Assembly: GCF_030812885.1 (NCBI RefSeq) | Contig: NZ_JAUSTO010000006.1 | Coordinates: 1-64,000 of the forward strand | DNA from: Moryella indoligenes | Lineage (GTDB): Bacteria > Bacillota > Clostridia > Lachnospirales > Lachnospiraceae | Direction of reading: 5' to 3' | Length of the DNA: 64,000 nucleotides | Shown: positions 23,398 through 31,731 of the stretch, one piece after another | Layout of the letters: every line of letters begins with the position of its first letter | How positions within the stretch are numbered: the stretch's first letter is position 1 | Position numbers and translations under genes: made by a program | Notes under the pieces: generated by a model | What the model was told of the DNA's origin: nothing | The model's input: only the letters and a program-made list of their open reading frames with translations | The model's database searches: none

Positions 23398-23574
23398 ATG
23401 AAACAACTGCCTGTATCCAGTGTCAGCAGCGGAGAGTATGATGGTATTTTTCATCAGGCGTTTCGGGATTTTTATATTGATGAGAGCCAGTTGTTTCGCT
23501 ATGCAAAGAGAAGAAATGCAAAGAATAAGGTGTTACTCCATATAAGCAAATCCGATTTAAGGATGGGATTATAA
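23398..23574 (+). pseudogene. Fragment: AbiEi/DUF6577-like antitoxin C-terminus
   Basis: The open frame contains GIFHQAFRDFYIDESQLFRY followed by AKRRNAKNKV, which resembles the C-terminal end of the AbiEi/DUF6577-type regulators that precede AbiEii toxins. The N-terminal winged helix domain is missing. It ends one base before the ATG of the toxin fragment, so the original antitoxin-toxin order is kept. The family call rests on a short segment. Confidence 0.5.
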
Positions 23575-23575
23575 T

Positions 23576-23686
23576 ATGCTGACAAAAGATAATTTTACGG
23601 AAGCTCATATCAGGAGCTTGCAGTCAAAGAGCAGACGTGATCCACTTTTGCTGGAACGCTGCGTGTATGCGTTTGGCCTCAGGTGA
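23576..23686 (+). pseudogene. Fragment: AbiEii-type nucleotidyltransferase toxin N-terminus
   Basis: The frame reads MLTKDNFTEAHIRSLQSKSR and then RDPLLLERCVYAFGLR before TGA. This is the conserved start of the AbiEii (DUF1814) nucleotidyltransferase toxins of type IV toxin-antitoxin systems. The GGTS-type catalytic motif and everything after it are gone, so no toxin can be made. Confidence 0.6.
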
Positions 23687-24001
23687 GAAGAAACGGACTT
23701 TGAAGTGATGAAGGCGGATAATCCGGAAGAAGTTGCCGAAATCAGCAAATGGTATCTTCCCTACGCGCTGCTGATGGAAGTGACCGGTTATACGCCCTGG
23801 TTACTCAGCGAACGGCTGAAGATCCGCAATGAGGTAGAGGCGCAGATCCCGCAATGCAAAATTGTCCTGATTGTTGACGAAAATGCGGAAAAGAAAATTG
23901 CGCAAAAGGTGCGGCAGGCAAAGAAAGACGGCGTGATTGATAATTTCATCTACGGTTCAATTTCAGCAAACTATTTGTCCGCCGTGATCGATGCGCTTTA
24001 A
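23687..24001 (+). pseudogene. Fragment: response-regulator receiver-like domain
   Basis: From codon 23687 the frame gives ETDFEVMKADNPEEVAEISK, ALLMEVTGYTPWLLSERLKI, CKIVLIVDENAEKKIAQKV and RQAKKDGVIDNFIYGSISAN, ending at TAA. The beta-alpha order and the AKKDG segment, with Lys where receivers carry their switch Lys, suggest a receiver-like domain. The N-terminal strand with the acidic pocket is missing and there is no output domain. It is fused in frame behind the toxin fragment's stop. A start at 23705-23708 could give a 98-residue protein, but no ribosome binding site is seen. Confidence 0.5.
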
Positions 24002-24053
24002 AGGCTGAGAAGTCTGCTAATAAAATTTCTCTGGATCATACTACATTGTCTGT

Positions 24054-24482
24054 GTGAAGAGAAGCAGCAGAAGCAACGGCGGAGGCGGCGGAGGCGGTGG
24101 TAGCGCGAGACGCCGTGAAGCGTCCGCTCAGCAGGCTCCTCAGCCCGTAAAGCAGGGCTGGTTACTGGAAAACGATATCTGGTACTACTACGCCGGGACC
24201 ACCAGAAGCACGCTGAAGAAGGGCTGGCACCTGGATCCGCAGGACGGTTTCTGGTACTATCTTGACCTTACCACGGGCGCGATGTTCACAGACTGGCATT
24301 ACATCAGCGGGGAGTGGTATTACTTCAATCCGCACACGCCGATGTGGACTTGGGAAAGACACAGCGACGGAGAGTGGTACGATAAGAAGCTGGAAAATTC
24401 CAGACCGCTCGGCTCTATGTATGCCGGTGAGAAGACACCGGACGGCTATCAGGTGGATGCAGAGGGACATTATCGTCCCTGA
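24054..24482 (+). pseudogene. Fragment: cell-wall-binding repeat protein C-terminus
   Basis: A 142-residue frame starts at a GTG without a ribosome binding site. After a Gly-rich basic linker (NGGGGGGGGSARRR) it has about four choline/glucan-binding-type repeats: GWLLENDIWYYY, GWHLDPQDGFWYYLD, DWHYISGEWYYFN and an EWYDKK end. Intact proteins of this kind have a signal peptide and a large N-terminal part, which are missing here. It is probably the tail of a lost surface protein, though expression of a small cytoplasmic product cannot be excluded. Confidence 0.6.
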
Positions 24483-24527
24483 CACAGCGCTACCGCAGAG
24501 AAAAGATATTGAAAAAGGAGGGCAATT

Positions 24528-26084
24528 ATGAAAAAAATAAGTTCACTTTTTGTAGCACTGGCATTTTGTCTGTCTGTGACAGCATGCGGTGGTTCTTCGG
24601 GCAGAGCCGATGAGGCGCTGACAGGAAAGTATATCGCCGTGACCGGAACAGCCATGGGAATGACACTTTCCGGTGATGACGTTGCCGGCTTCACGATCGA
24701 ACTGAAGAGCGGAGGAAAAGCGACGCTCGCCATAGAGGGCGACAGCGCAGACGGGAAATGGGTGAATGATGACAGCACCCTCACGCTGACGGTCGAGAAG
24801 GTCGATATGGTCGGACAGCTCGGCGAGGATACGATCACATTTGAAAATTTCATGGAGGAAATGATCGGAACTTCCATGGAGCTGAAATTCGCAAAAGAGG
24901 GAACAGACGCTGCGAAGCCTGAAAACTTCCTTCCGGAGGAGGAGAAGGCGCTCCTCGGAAAGTGGACAGGAATTTCTGTCACGGATGCGCTGGATGCGGA
25001 CGCCTCCGCGGAAATTTCACCTGATGCGCTGAAGGCAACGCTGAATGCAGATCACACGGCTTCCGTCAGTCTGAACGGCGAGGAGATCGCAGCCCCGAAG
25101 TGGAGCTTCTATTCCGACATGGTGTCCTTTGACGGTGATGTTGCCGACGGAGCGAGCCTCTACGGCGAAGTGAAGGACGGTGTATTCACGATCACCTACA
25201 GCGGAGATGACTACTATAGCTTCACCATGGGCAATGGCACAGAAGCTGCAGACGCGGGAACCGAGGCATCCGCAGGAGCAGAGAGCGGGGCGGAGCAGGC
25301 CCTGGCAGCTGGCGAGCCCTCCAGCACCGGCGATGGATATGCGCCGAGAGAGGATGTGCTGAGGCTCATCAAGTGGATCGACGACGACTATGCAGATGGT
25401 CTCACCTATGAAGAGGTGCGCGACTTTATCGGAGTGGACGGCTACGACTGCGGAAATAGCGGGCCGAACAATATGACGGCGCTGGGAGATCATTATTTTA
25501 ACTGGTATGCCGATGAGACACATTACATTCATGTGTGCTTCCGCGGCAGAGAGGACAGCGGAAGGTTCGAGTGCTGCCAGTGGAACACGAGCGGCTTCGA
25601 TAGCTCCGAGTGGAAGGATATCAGCCTTGCGGACTGGCTTGTGGCAAACGCCAGCACAGATACCGAAAATATAACCATGGAAATGAAAGAGTTCTTCGAC
25701 GGCGGAATCGTAAAGGTGAGCGCAGATGTGCCCAAGGGCAAATGGTACTGTGAGGAGAACGGCAGCAAAGCCTATTTCTACAATGTGCCTGACAAGGACA
25801 GCCAGAACTCCGGCTCCCCGCGCATCGAGACAGAGGTGGATAAGACGGTAGAGGGGTTCGACTTCTATAAGGATAATTTCGAGAACCTTGAGGAGATCGA
25901 AAGCAGGACCATAGGCGGGATAGAGATGTCCGGGCGCAGGTATAAGTATGTGGGCATGGACTGGACAGAGTATGTGGGCAAGCTGGATGATAACTTTGCG
26001 ATCTCAGTCAAAATATCAGATGTGGATATCTCTGACGGAACGGAGAGCGACGGAATCCTGAACAGCATGCAGTTCAGCTGGTGA
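24528..26084 (+). CDS. Large lipoprotein of unknown function
   Basis: A 518-residue exported lipoprotein. The signal peptide ends in a lipobox LSVTAC (Cys at about residue 20). Two similar beta-rich lipocalin-like parts follow (LTGKYIAVTGTAMGMTLSG; LLGKWTGISVTDALDAD), each with terms of the kind found in families that score GKW...S...TL patterns. An Ala/Glu/Ser linker (about 238-265) leads to a C-terminal half with DVLRLIKWIDDDYADGLTYE and a second unknown beta domain. AAGGAGGG precedes the ATG. It would be anchored on the outer face of the membrane. I do not recognise a catalytic motif. Confidence 0.75.
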   Translation: MKKISSLFVALAFCLSVTACGGSSGRADEALTGKYIAVTGTAMGMTLSGDDVAGFTIELKSGGKATLAIEGDSADGKWVNDDSTLTLTVEKVDMVGQLGEDTITFENFMEEMIGTSMELKFAKEGTDAAKPENFLPEEEKALLGKWTGISVTDALDADASAEISPDALKATLNADHTASVSLNGEEIAAPKWSFYSDMVSFDGDVADGASLYGEVKDGVFTITYSGDDYYSFTMGNGTEAADAGTEASAGAESGAEQALAAGEPSSTGDGYAPREDVLRLIKWIDDDYADGLTYEEVRDFIGVDGYDCGNSGPNNMTALGDHYFNWYADETHYIHVCFRGREDSGRFECCQWNTSGFDSSEWKDISLADWLVANASTDTENITMEMKEFFDGGIVKVSADVPKGKWYCEENGSKAYFYNVPDKDSQNSGSPRIETEVDKTVEGFDFYKDNFENLEEIESRTIGGIEMSGRRYKYVGMDWTEYVGKLDDNFAISVKISDVDISDGTESDGILNSMQFSW

Positions 26085-26163
26085 GGAAGACCTGACAGTG
26101 ACGGCACATGGATCCGGTAAGAATGAGCCCGGCGATGATATGTCACACCCTGAGTGAGCAAAA

Positions 26164-26203
26164 ACGCATATTTTTCAGCTCCTTCCGGGAAATAAATGCG
26201 TTC
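26164..26203 (+). terminator. Possible terminator after the lipoprotein gene
   Basis: AACGCAT (26164-26170) pairs with ATGCGTT (26197-26203), and an inner TTT/AAA extends the stem. There is no T-tract after it. It is the nearest hairpin behind the lipoprotein gene. Confidence 0.4.
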
Positions 26204-26236
26204 TGATCAGGAGAACAATGAAATAGAATAGCAACA

Positions 26237-26299
26237 GAGATGCTCCCCCATGAGAGGACAGTGAAAAATATACTGTCGGCTCAAGGGGGAGCATCTCTT
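26237..26299. repeat. Long near-perfect hairpin between convergent genes
   Basis: AGAGATGCTCCCCC (26237-26250) pairs perfectly with GGGGGAGCATCTCT (26286-26299). After one mismatch TGAG pairs with CTCA, and after a further two-base mismatch GACAGT pairs with ACTGTC around a GAAAAATAT loop. The 63 bases make a 24-bp hairpin symmetric for both strands. It lies between the convergent lipoprotein and AEC transporter genes, and no T-run flanks it on either side. Confidence 0.65.
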
Positions 26300-26339
26300 A
26301 AGGGGAGGGCTGTTTTGTTGCATCGGAATACCTTCTGGC

Positions 26340-27287
26340 TCACGGCAGTATCAGCATGAGCAGAGGAATGGTGATGAATATGCCCAGTGTCGAGAGTATA
26401 GATCCGGTGGCGGCATAATCCTCGTCCGCGCCGTAGGCCCCGGCCATGACTGTGATCTGTGAGACTACGGGCAGAGCGGCCTCCGTGATGAAGACGGCCC
26501 GGGTCAGTCCTTCGACGTGGAAGAAGAGACAGAGCAGGGTGCAGATTAAGGGAGAGAGGAGGAGACGAATCACAAGCATGGTCGGGATGCCGCGCTCCAT
26601 GCGTATATTCCGGATGCCGAGCTCATAGACGATGAAGCCGCAGTACATGAGGGCGAGCGGCGTCACGGTGCTGCTTAAGTAGCCTGCAAAGGACATAAAA
26701 AGTGCCGGCGGGCGGAGGTCGAGGAGCAGCATTGCAAAGGCAGCGCTGACGCCGAGTATCGGCGGCTTTGTGAGTATGCCGCGGAGCACGGACGCTGCGG
26801 AGTGCCGTGTTTTGGAGGCGGCTGTCCCCGCGCGCTCTATAAGTATGACGGCGAGGGTCTGTGTGAAGAGTGTGCTGCCCATGAAGTAAAGCATGACGTA
26901 GGGGATGGAGATCTCGCCGAAGAGCTGGGTGGAGAGCGGAAGACCGATAAAGAGCGTGTTTGAGAGGAAAGCCATAGAGACAAAGACACCCCAGCGCGCA
27001 CGCGGGAGCCGGAGCAGATTTGCCGCAATGACAGAGAGCAGAAGGGAGAGCAGTATGCAGAGAACCGGAACCAGGAGGAGGCTGCCCATGGAGGCGAGAT
27101 CCTCCCGCTTCAGGTGATTTAACACGCCGACGAGGCAGTTCATGGGAACCGCAATATTCACGACATAGCGGCTCAGAAACTTTTTCTCTGAGGAGGTCAG
27201 CCATTTGAGTCTGCCGAGCACGTATCCCATGCCCATGAGACTGAATATTAAGAAGACCGCGGAGAGCGCGCGCAGAAATTCACCCAT
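26340..27287 (-). CDS. AEC family transporter
   Basis: A 315-residue membrane protein of the auxin efflux carrier (AEC) family with about ten helices. It opens with LRALSAVFLIFSLMGMGYVLGRLKWL and has the two helix bundles separated by a basic loop (RAGTAASKTRHSAASVLRG), and the crossover segments NIAVPMNCLVG and AALPVVSQITVMAGAYG. Members export or import small carboxylates such as malate. The start is set at the Met at 27287 with GAGGCTA upstream; the ATG further out at 27341 has no site. It is alone on the minus strand. Confidence 0.88.
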   Translation of the reverse strand: MGEFLRALSAVFLIFSLMGMGYVLGRLKWLTSSEKKFLSRYVVNIAVPMNCLVGVLNHLKREDLASMGSLLLVPVLCILLSLLLSVIAANLLRLPRARWGVFVSMAFLSNTLFIGLPLSTQLFGEISIPYVMLYFMGSTLFTQTLAVILIERAGTAASKTRHSAASVLRGILTKPPILGVSAAFAMLLLDLRPPALFMSFAGYLSSTVTPLALMYCGFIVYELGIRNIRMERGIPTMLVIRLLLSPLICTLLCLFFHVEGLTRAVFITEAALPVVSQITVMAGAYGADEDYAATGSILSTLGIFITIPLLMLILP

Positions 27288-27637
27288 ATTAAGTAGCCTC
27301 TTTTCCGATATTACAGGAAGCTCTGATGCCCTGCGGTGCAACCCTCTCGGGGAATGGACGCATTTAAGTAAAATGCAGCGGTGAGCAAGGCATTATGTAT
27401 ACATAGGAGCATACCACGAAACGACAGACAGGAACAGCCGGAATTCCATGAAAGGAGGATGATTCATTCGGAAGTGACGGCCTCCGGCGTAGATTTCAAC
27501 AAAAAAGCTCCGGGAAAGCTGCTGAGATTCAGAGAATATTTTACACTTTAAAGGATTGACGCGCCAACGCGACGGTGATACCATGATGGAAACCTGAATA
27601 CAGGAACAGACCGACAGAACATACAGGAGGAACTATT
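27288..27637 (+). promoter_or_regulatory. Intergenic region with promoter of the TrpXYZ-like operon
   Basis: Within this 350-base gap TTGACG (27556-27561), a 17-base spacer and TACCAT (27579-27584) form a likely promoter for the following binding-protein gene. A short 30-codon frame at 27459 is discussed under rejected items. I see no T-box or riboswitch hallmark here. Confidence 0.45.
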
Positions 27638-28690
27638 ATGAAAAAAATGTCGTTGGCACTTGCCCTCGTGGCGGCGGCTGTGCTTGGCGTTACAGCATGC
27701 GGTTCTGCCTCCACCGGCGGCGGAAGCAGCGCGGCCGAGGCAGGGGGAGTAGCGCAGACCCCGGCAGCGGAGAGCAGCACGGGGGAGCCGGACAGCTCTG
27801 CGGCTCAGGGAGCAGACGGAGAGAAGGTCTATCAGATCGGTGTACTTCAGTATGTGCAGCACCCGGCGCTGGACAAGGCAAATGAGGGCTTTGTTGCAGC
27901 GCTGGATGAGGCGGGCATCCGCTGTGAGCTGGAGCAGCAGAACGCGGCTGGAGATCAGTCGGCCTGTCAGACCATCGCGACCAAGCTGGTGAATGACAGG
28001 AAGGATCTGATTCTGGCAATTGCGACTCCGGCTGCGCAGGCAGTTGCAGGGCAGACTACGGAGATTCCCGTTCTTGTGACGGCGGTCACGGATCCTGCGG
28101 ATGCGAAGCTTGTGGTGAGCAATGATGCGCCGGGCGGCAATGTAACCGGTTCTTCAGATCTCACGCCGGTGAAGGAGCAGATCGGTCTGCTGAAGCAGAT
28201 TCTTCCGGAGACACAGACTGTCGGCGTTCTGTACTGCTCTGCGGAGTCCAACTCCATCCTTCAGGCGGAGATGGCAAAGGCGGCCTGCGAGGCAGAGGGC
28301 ATGACGACAGTCAAGCTGCCGATTACGGCCTCCAACGAGATACAGACGGTCGTGCAGTCTGCTGTGAGTAAGGTGGACGCCATCTATACGCCGACCGATA
28401 ACATGGTGGCGGCAGGCATGACGACAGTCGCCATGGTGGCGAATGACAATAAGATTCCGGTGATCTGCGGTGAGGATGGCATGGTGGAGAGCGGTGGCCT
28501 CTGCACCTACGGCATCGACTACTATCAGCTCGGTTATATCTGCGGGGAGCAGGCTGTGAAGATTCTCACAGAGGGCGCAAAGCCTGCTGAGATGCCGATC
28601 GAGTATCTTCCGGCGGAAAAGTGCAGCTTCAGCTACAACGAGGACACGGCGGCACTGCTCGGTCTGGATCTCACGGGCTTCGCAAAATAA
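27638..28690 (+). CDS. ABC transporter substrate-binding lipoprotein (TrpX/PF04392 type)
   Basis: A 350-residue lipoprotein with lipobox LGVTAC (Cys near 21) and an Ser/Ala/Gly-rich linker to about residue 60. The ABC_sub_bind (PF04392) domain follows: YQIGVLQYVQHPALDKANEG (about 66-85), NAAGDQSACQTIATKLV, ATPAAQAVAG, TDPADAKLV and GVLYCSAESNS. In Firmicutes this family is the binding protein of TrpXYZ-like importers for tryptophan or other aromatic or purine-like ligands. The ligand here is not proven. ACAGGAGG precedes the ATG. It heads a complete three-gene operon. Confidence 0.9.
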   Translation: MKKMSLALALVAAAVLGVTACGSASTGGGSSAAEAGGVAQTPAAESSTGEPDSSAAQGADGEKVYQIGVLQYVQHPALDKANEGFVAALDEAGIRCELEQQNAAGDQSACQTIATKLVNDRKDLILAIATPAAQAVAGQTTEIPVLVTAVTDPADAKLVVSNDAPGGNVTGSSDLTPVKEQIGLLKQILPETQTVGVLYCSAESNSILQAEMAKAACEAEGMTTVKLPITASNEIQTVVQSAVSKVDAIYTPTDNMVAAGMTTVAMVANDNKIPVICGEDGMVESGGLCTYGIDYYQLGYICGEQAVKILTEGAKPAEMPIEYLPAEKCSFSYNEDTAALLGLDLTGFAK

Positions 28691-28747
28691 TTATGATCGT
28701 TCTGCATCCGGTCGGATTGCTGAATGCTTACATCATCGGGGGAAATT

Positions 28748-29665
28748 ATGTCGGGAATATTACTGTCGTTTCACGGGGCCATCTCTCAGGGCATACTCTG
28801 GGGGCTCATGGTGCTCGGTGTCTACATCACCTTCCGTCTTCTGGATATCGCAGATCTCACAGTAGACGGAAGCTTTGCGCTCGGCGGCTGTGTCTGTGCG
28901 GTGATGATCGTCAATCATAACATGCATCCTGTGCCGGCGCTTTTTCTCGGCATGCTCGCGGGGATGCTCTCAGGCGCAGTGACGGGCATACTCCATGTGG
29001 TCTTTGAGATTCCCGCGATACTCGCCGGGATTCTGACCCAGATCTCGCTCTGGTCTGTGAATCTCCGCGTCATGGGAAAGAGCAATGTGCCGCTTCTTCA
29101 GACGCGGACGGTGTTTCTGGACTTCTCGGAGCAGACAGGCAGCTCACAGGCCAATTCGGCTATGGTGATAGGCATACTGTTTGCGGCGCTCGGCATCGCC
29201 ATTCTCTACTGGTTCTTTGGAACAGAGATCGGAAGCGCCATCCGCGCGACCGGAAACAACGAGCACATGGTGCGGGCGCTGGGGATTGACACGCGCTTTA
29301 CGAAGCTTCTGGGGCTCACAATTTCCAACGGGCTTGTGGGGCTCTCGGGCGCCCTGGTCTGTGAGAGTCAGAAATATGCGGATATCAATATGGGAACCGG
29401 CGCCATCGTGGTGGGATTGGCGTCTATCGTGATCGGCGAGGTGCTTCTGGGACGCATCATCAACTTTGCCGGAAAGCTCAGTGCGGCGGTGATCGGCTCC
29501 GCGGTGTATTTCCTGATCCGCGCGCTGGTGCTGCAGCTCGGAATGAACCCGAACGATATGAAGCTGTTCTCGGCGGTGATCGTCGGAATCGCGCTGGCAG
29601 TACCGGTGATGTCGGCGAAGCTTAGGCTTAAGCGCTCCTACAACCCGGACGGAGAGGAGAACTGA
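28748..29665 (+). CDS. ABC transporter permease (TrpY-like)
   Basis: A 305-residue permease of the branched-chain amino-acid/BPD type with about eight to nine helices. LLSFHGAISQGILWGLMVLG opens it, and TFRLLDIADLTVDGSFALGG (about 30-49) and GNNEHMVRALGIDT (about 170) are family hallmarks of the TrpY/YufPQ-like group. The start is the Met behind GGGGGAAATT; an earlier Met at 28724 has no site. The gene lies between its binding protein and its ATPase, which starts 4 bases after the stop. Confidence 0.92.
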   Translation: MSGILLSFHGAISQGILWGLMVLGVYITFRLLDIADLTVDGSFALGGCVCAVMIVNHNMHPVPALFLGMLAGMLSGAVTGILHVVFEIPAILAGILTQISLWSVNLRVMGKSNVPLLQTRTVFLDFSEQTGSSQANSAMVIGILFAALGIAILYWFFGTEIGSAIRATGNNEHMVRALGIDTRFTKLLGLTISNGLVGLSGALVCESQKYADINMGTGAIVVGLASIVIGEVLLGRIINFAGKLSAAVIGSAVYFLIRALVLQLGMNPNDMKLFSAVIVGIALAVPVMSAKLRLKRSYNPDGEEN

Positions 29666-29669
29666 GCCC

Positions 29670-30467
29670 ATGTTGAGATTAAAAAACGTATCAAAGACCT
29701 TCAATAAGGGAACCGTAAATGAGAAGAGAGCCCTCTCCGGGCTGAATTTGCATCTGAACCCCGGAGATTTTGTGACGGTGATCGGAGGAAACGGCGCGGG
29801 AAAGTCCACTATGCTCAATATGGTGGCGGGCGTCTATCCGATTGACGCCGGCACGATAGAGCTGGACGGGGTGAATGTCTCACGGGAGCCGGAGCACCGG
29901 CGGGCCAGATACATCGGCCGCGTCTTTCAGGACCCTATGCTCGGGACAGCTGCCAATATGGAGATTCAGGAGAATCTCGCGATGGCCTACAGGCGGGGGC
30001 GCGCGCGGGGTCTTCTCTGGGGAATTACGCGGGAGGAGAGAGAACTCTACAGGGAGGAGCTCTTAAGGCTGGAGCTGGGGCTTGAGACCCGCATGAGCGC
30101 CAAGGTGGGACTGCTCTCCGGGGGACAGAGGCAGGCGCTGACCCTGCTCATGGCGACGCTTCAGAGGCCGAAGCTCCTGCTTCTGGATGAGCACACGGCG
30201 GCGCTCGATCCGAAGACTGCGGAGAAGGTGCTGACCCTCACGAGGAAGATCGTCTCAGAGCAGCAGCTCACCACCCTGATGATCACCCACAACATGAAGG
30301 ATGCACTGACGATCGGAAACCGCATCATCATGATGAATGCGGGACAGATTATCTTTGACGCGGCCGGGGAGGAGAAGCAGAGACTCACGGTGCGCGATCT
30401 TCTTCAGAAGTTCGAGGAGGCGAGCGGAGGAGCCTTTGCAAACGACAGGATGATACTGGCAAGGTGA
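29670..30467 (+). CDS. ABC transporter ATP-binding protein (TrpZ-like)
   Basis: A 265-residue ABC ATPase. Walker A GGNGAGKST (about 38-46), Q-loop RVFQDPMLG, signature LLSGGQRQALTLLMA (about 148), Walker B LLLLDEHTAALDPK and switch MITHNMKDAL are intact. HTAALDP rather than PTSALDP is common in this group. It completes the importer with the two genes before it. The GTG start of the next gene overlaps its TGA stop. Confidence 0.95.
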   Translation: MLRLKNVSKTFNKGTVNEKRALSGLNLHLNPGDFVTVIGGNGAGKSTMLNMVAGVYPIDAGTIELDGVNVSREPEHRRARYIGRVFQDPMLGTAANMEIQENLAMAYRRGRARGLLWGITREERELYREELLRLELGLETRMSAKVGLLSGGQRQALTLLMATLQRPKLLLLDEHTAALDPKTAEKVLTLTRKIVSEQQLTTLMITHNMKDALTIGNRIIMMNAGQIIFDAAGEEKQRLTVRDLLQKFEEASGGAFANDRMILAR

Positions 30468-30988
30468 GCGGGAAGCCTGCCGGGATAGAGCAGCATGAAG
30501 GTGAAATATCAGGGAAGGAAGCAAAAGAGAGACTGCCCGGGACAGCAGGTCAGAACGGGCGGTCTCTCTTTCAATGGGATTCAGGCAATGAGCTCTACGA
30601 GGCGCGCTATCCGATTGAGCAGATGCGCCTTGTGGATGACTTTGCGGCGGATGATGTCTGGTCTGCGACAGAGAATAATACCTCCTGCTTCAACTATCGT
30701 CTGACGACAGGCAGACATCGTCTGTCCTACCACGCCCTGGGGCTTGCGATTGATATTAACCCGCGTTATAATCCCTATGTTATTTACGGAGACGAGGGGA
30801 TACGCTACTGCGTGCCGGAGGAAGCGCTGCCCTATGCGGATCGCGATGCAGCCTATCCCTATAAAATAGCCGCGGGAGATCTCTGCTGCCGCCTGTTCCG
30901 GGAGAGAGGATTTCGCTGGGGCGGAGACTGGACAGGACACCCGGATTACATGCACTTTTCAAAGACAGAGTTTGCAGAGGAATCGTGA
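30464..30988 (+). CDS. M15 family peptidase, N-terminally truncated
   Basis: A 174-residue protein whose C-terminal ~130 residues match M15 (VanY/D,D-carboxypeptidase-like) zinc peptidases: ELYEARYPIEQMRLVDDF, then SYHALGLAIDINPRYNPY with the zinc His and Asp, and WGGDWTGHPDYMHF with the last zinc His. All catalytic elements remain. Relatives are usually 220-280 residues with a signal peptide and an N-terminal half; here the first ~40 residues (from a GTG overlapping the ATPase stop) resemble nothing and there is no signal. It is probably a 5'-truncated gene; any product would stay in the cytoplasm, away from peptidoglycan. Confidence 0.7.
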   Translation: MSGKPAGIEQHEGEISGKEAKERLPGTAGQNGRSLFQWDSGNELYEARYPIEQMRLVDDFAADDVWSATENNTSCFNYRLTTGRHRLSYHALGLAIDINPRYNPYVIYGDEGIRYCVPEEALPYADRDAAYPYKIAAGDLCCRLFRERGFRWGGDWTGHPDYMHFSKTEFAEES

Positions 30989-31000
30989 AGGAGGTTCGCT

Positions 31001-31630
31001 ATGGACAAGAAGCTGGTTATTACCATTGAGAGAGAGTACGGAAGCGGAGGCAGGGTGCTCGGGCGGACGCTGTCGGAGCAGCTGGGCATTCCCTACTACG
31101 ATGATGATATCATCAAGATGTCCTCGGAGCACTCCGCAGTCGGAGAGCAGTATTTTCGTATGAACGATGAGAAGCCGGGCAGGCGCCCGTTGCTCTTTGG
31201 CGGTGCAAAAAATGTGATGGATAAGCCTTCTCTTGACAGCAATATTACGCGGCCGGAAAATCTGTTTCGTTTTGAGGCGGAGACCATCCGGAAGCTTGCA
31301 GATCAGGGGCCGTGTATTCTGATCGGGCGCTGCTCGGATTTTGTCCTGAGCTCCACTGAGTTCGAAGAGTTCATAAGTCTTTTTGTCTACTGTGATCTCT
31401 CCGACAAGATACGCAGGGTGATCAAGGTGGACGGGGTCGATACGGAGGAGGCGCTCCGCCGGATTCAGAGCATTAACAAGCAGAGAAGGAGCTATTATCG
31501 CTACTACACGGGCAACAGCTGGGGAGATCCTTCGCTCTATGACCTCATGCTGAACACCTCTCACATCACGATTTCGCAGACTGCGGAGCTTGTGAAGCAG
31601 TATCTGAGATTCCGGGGATATGCGCTCTGA
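31001..31630 (+). CDS. Cytidylate kinase-like family protein
   Basis: A 209-residue P-loop protein of the cytidylate kinase-like (AAK-like) family. The N-terminal ITIEREYGSGGRVLGRTLSE replaces the usual Walker A and holds the phosphate loop YGSGGR. LADQGPCILIGRCSDFVL (about 100) is the Walker B region, and QSINKQRRSYYRYYTGNSW (about 148-166) is the family LID segment. True substrates of these paralogues are unknown; the canonical Cmk is a separate gene. GAAGGAGG precedes the ATG. It follows the truncated peptidase by 12 bases and ends before the terminator at 31673. Confidence 0.85.
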   Translation: MDKKLVITIEREYGSGGRVLGRTLSEQLGIPYYDDDIIKMSSEHSAVGEQYFRMNDEKPGRRPLLFGGAKNVMDKPSLDSNITRPENLFRFEAETIRKLADQGPCILIGRCSDFVLSSTEFEEFISLFVYCDLSDKIRRVIKVDGVDTEEALRRIQSINKQRRSYYRYYTGNSWGDPSLYDLMLNTSHITISQTAELVKQYLRFRGYAL

Positions 31631-31672
31631 GCCGGATTTTCTAAGCCCCTTCATAAATATTTTATGGTTTAT

Positions 31673-31731
31673 AGTCCCTTTCGGCGTTATAATGTTCATC
31701 ATTGGACATTTTGCCCGAGAGGGACTTTTTT
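31673..31731 (+). terminator. Terminator with the next gene's promoter in its loop
   Basis: AGTCCCTTTCGG (31673-31684) and CCGAGAGGGACT (31715-31726) form a 12-bp stem with one wobble pair, followed by six T residues. The 30-base loop contains a perfect TATAAT (31688-31693) with a weak -35. The ribosome binding site GAGGTGAGAG of the next gene starts right after the T-tract. Upstream transcripts are stopped; transcripts begun in the loop lack the left arm and pass. Confidence 0.7.

Noticed and set aside
23576..24001. Possible TGA readthrough joining the AbiEii-like start to the receiver-like part
   Set aside because: The parts on either side of the TGA belong to different families, so this is a deletion junction. 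No SECIS-like structure or selenocysteine context was seen.
27459..27551. A 30-codon frame (MIHSEVTASG...) preceded by AAAGGAGG
   Set aside because: The AGGAGG touches the ATG with no spacing, so initiation would be poor, and the peptide has no recognisable feature. The T-rich end overlaps the promoter region of the next operon.
27288..27637. T-box or other riboswitch before the TrpX-like operon
   Set aside because: A tryptophan T-box would show the GGTGG-type antiterminator bulge and a terminator before the gene. Neither is present; only a promoter is seen.
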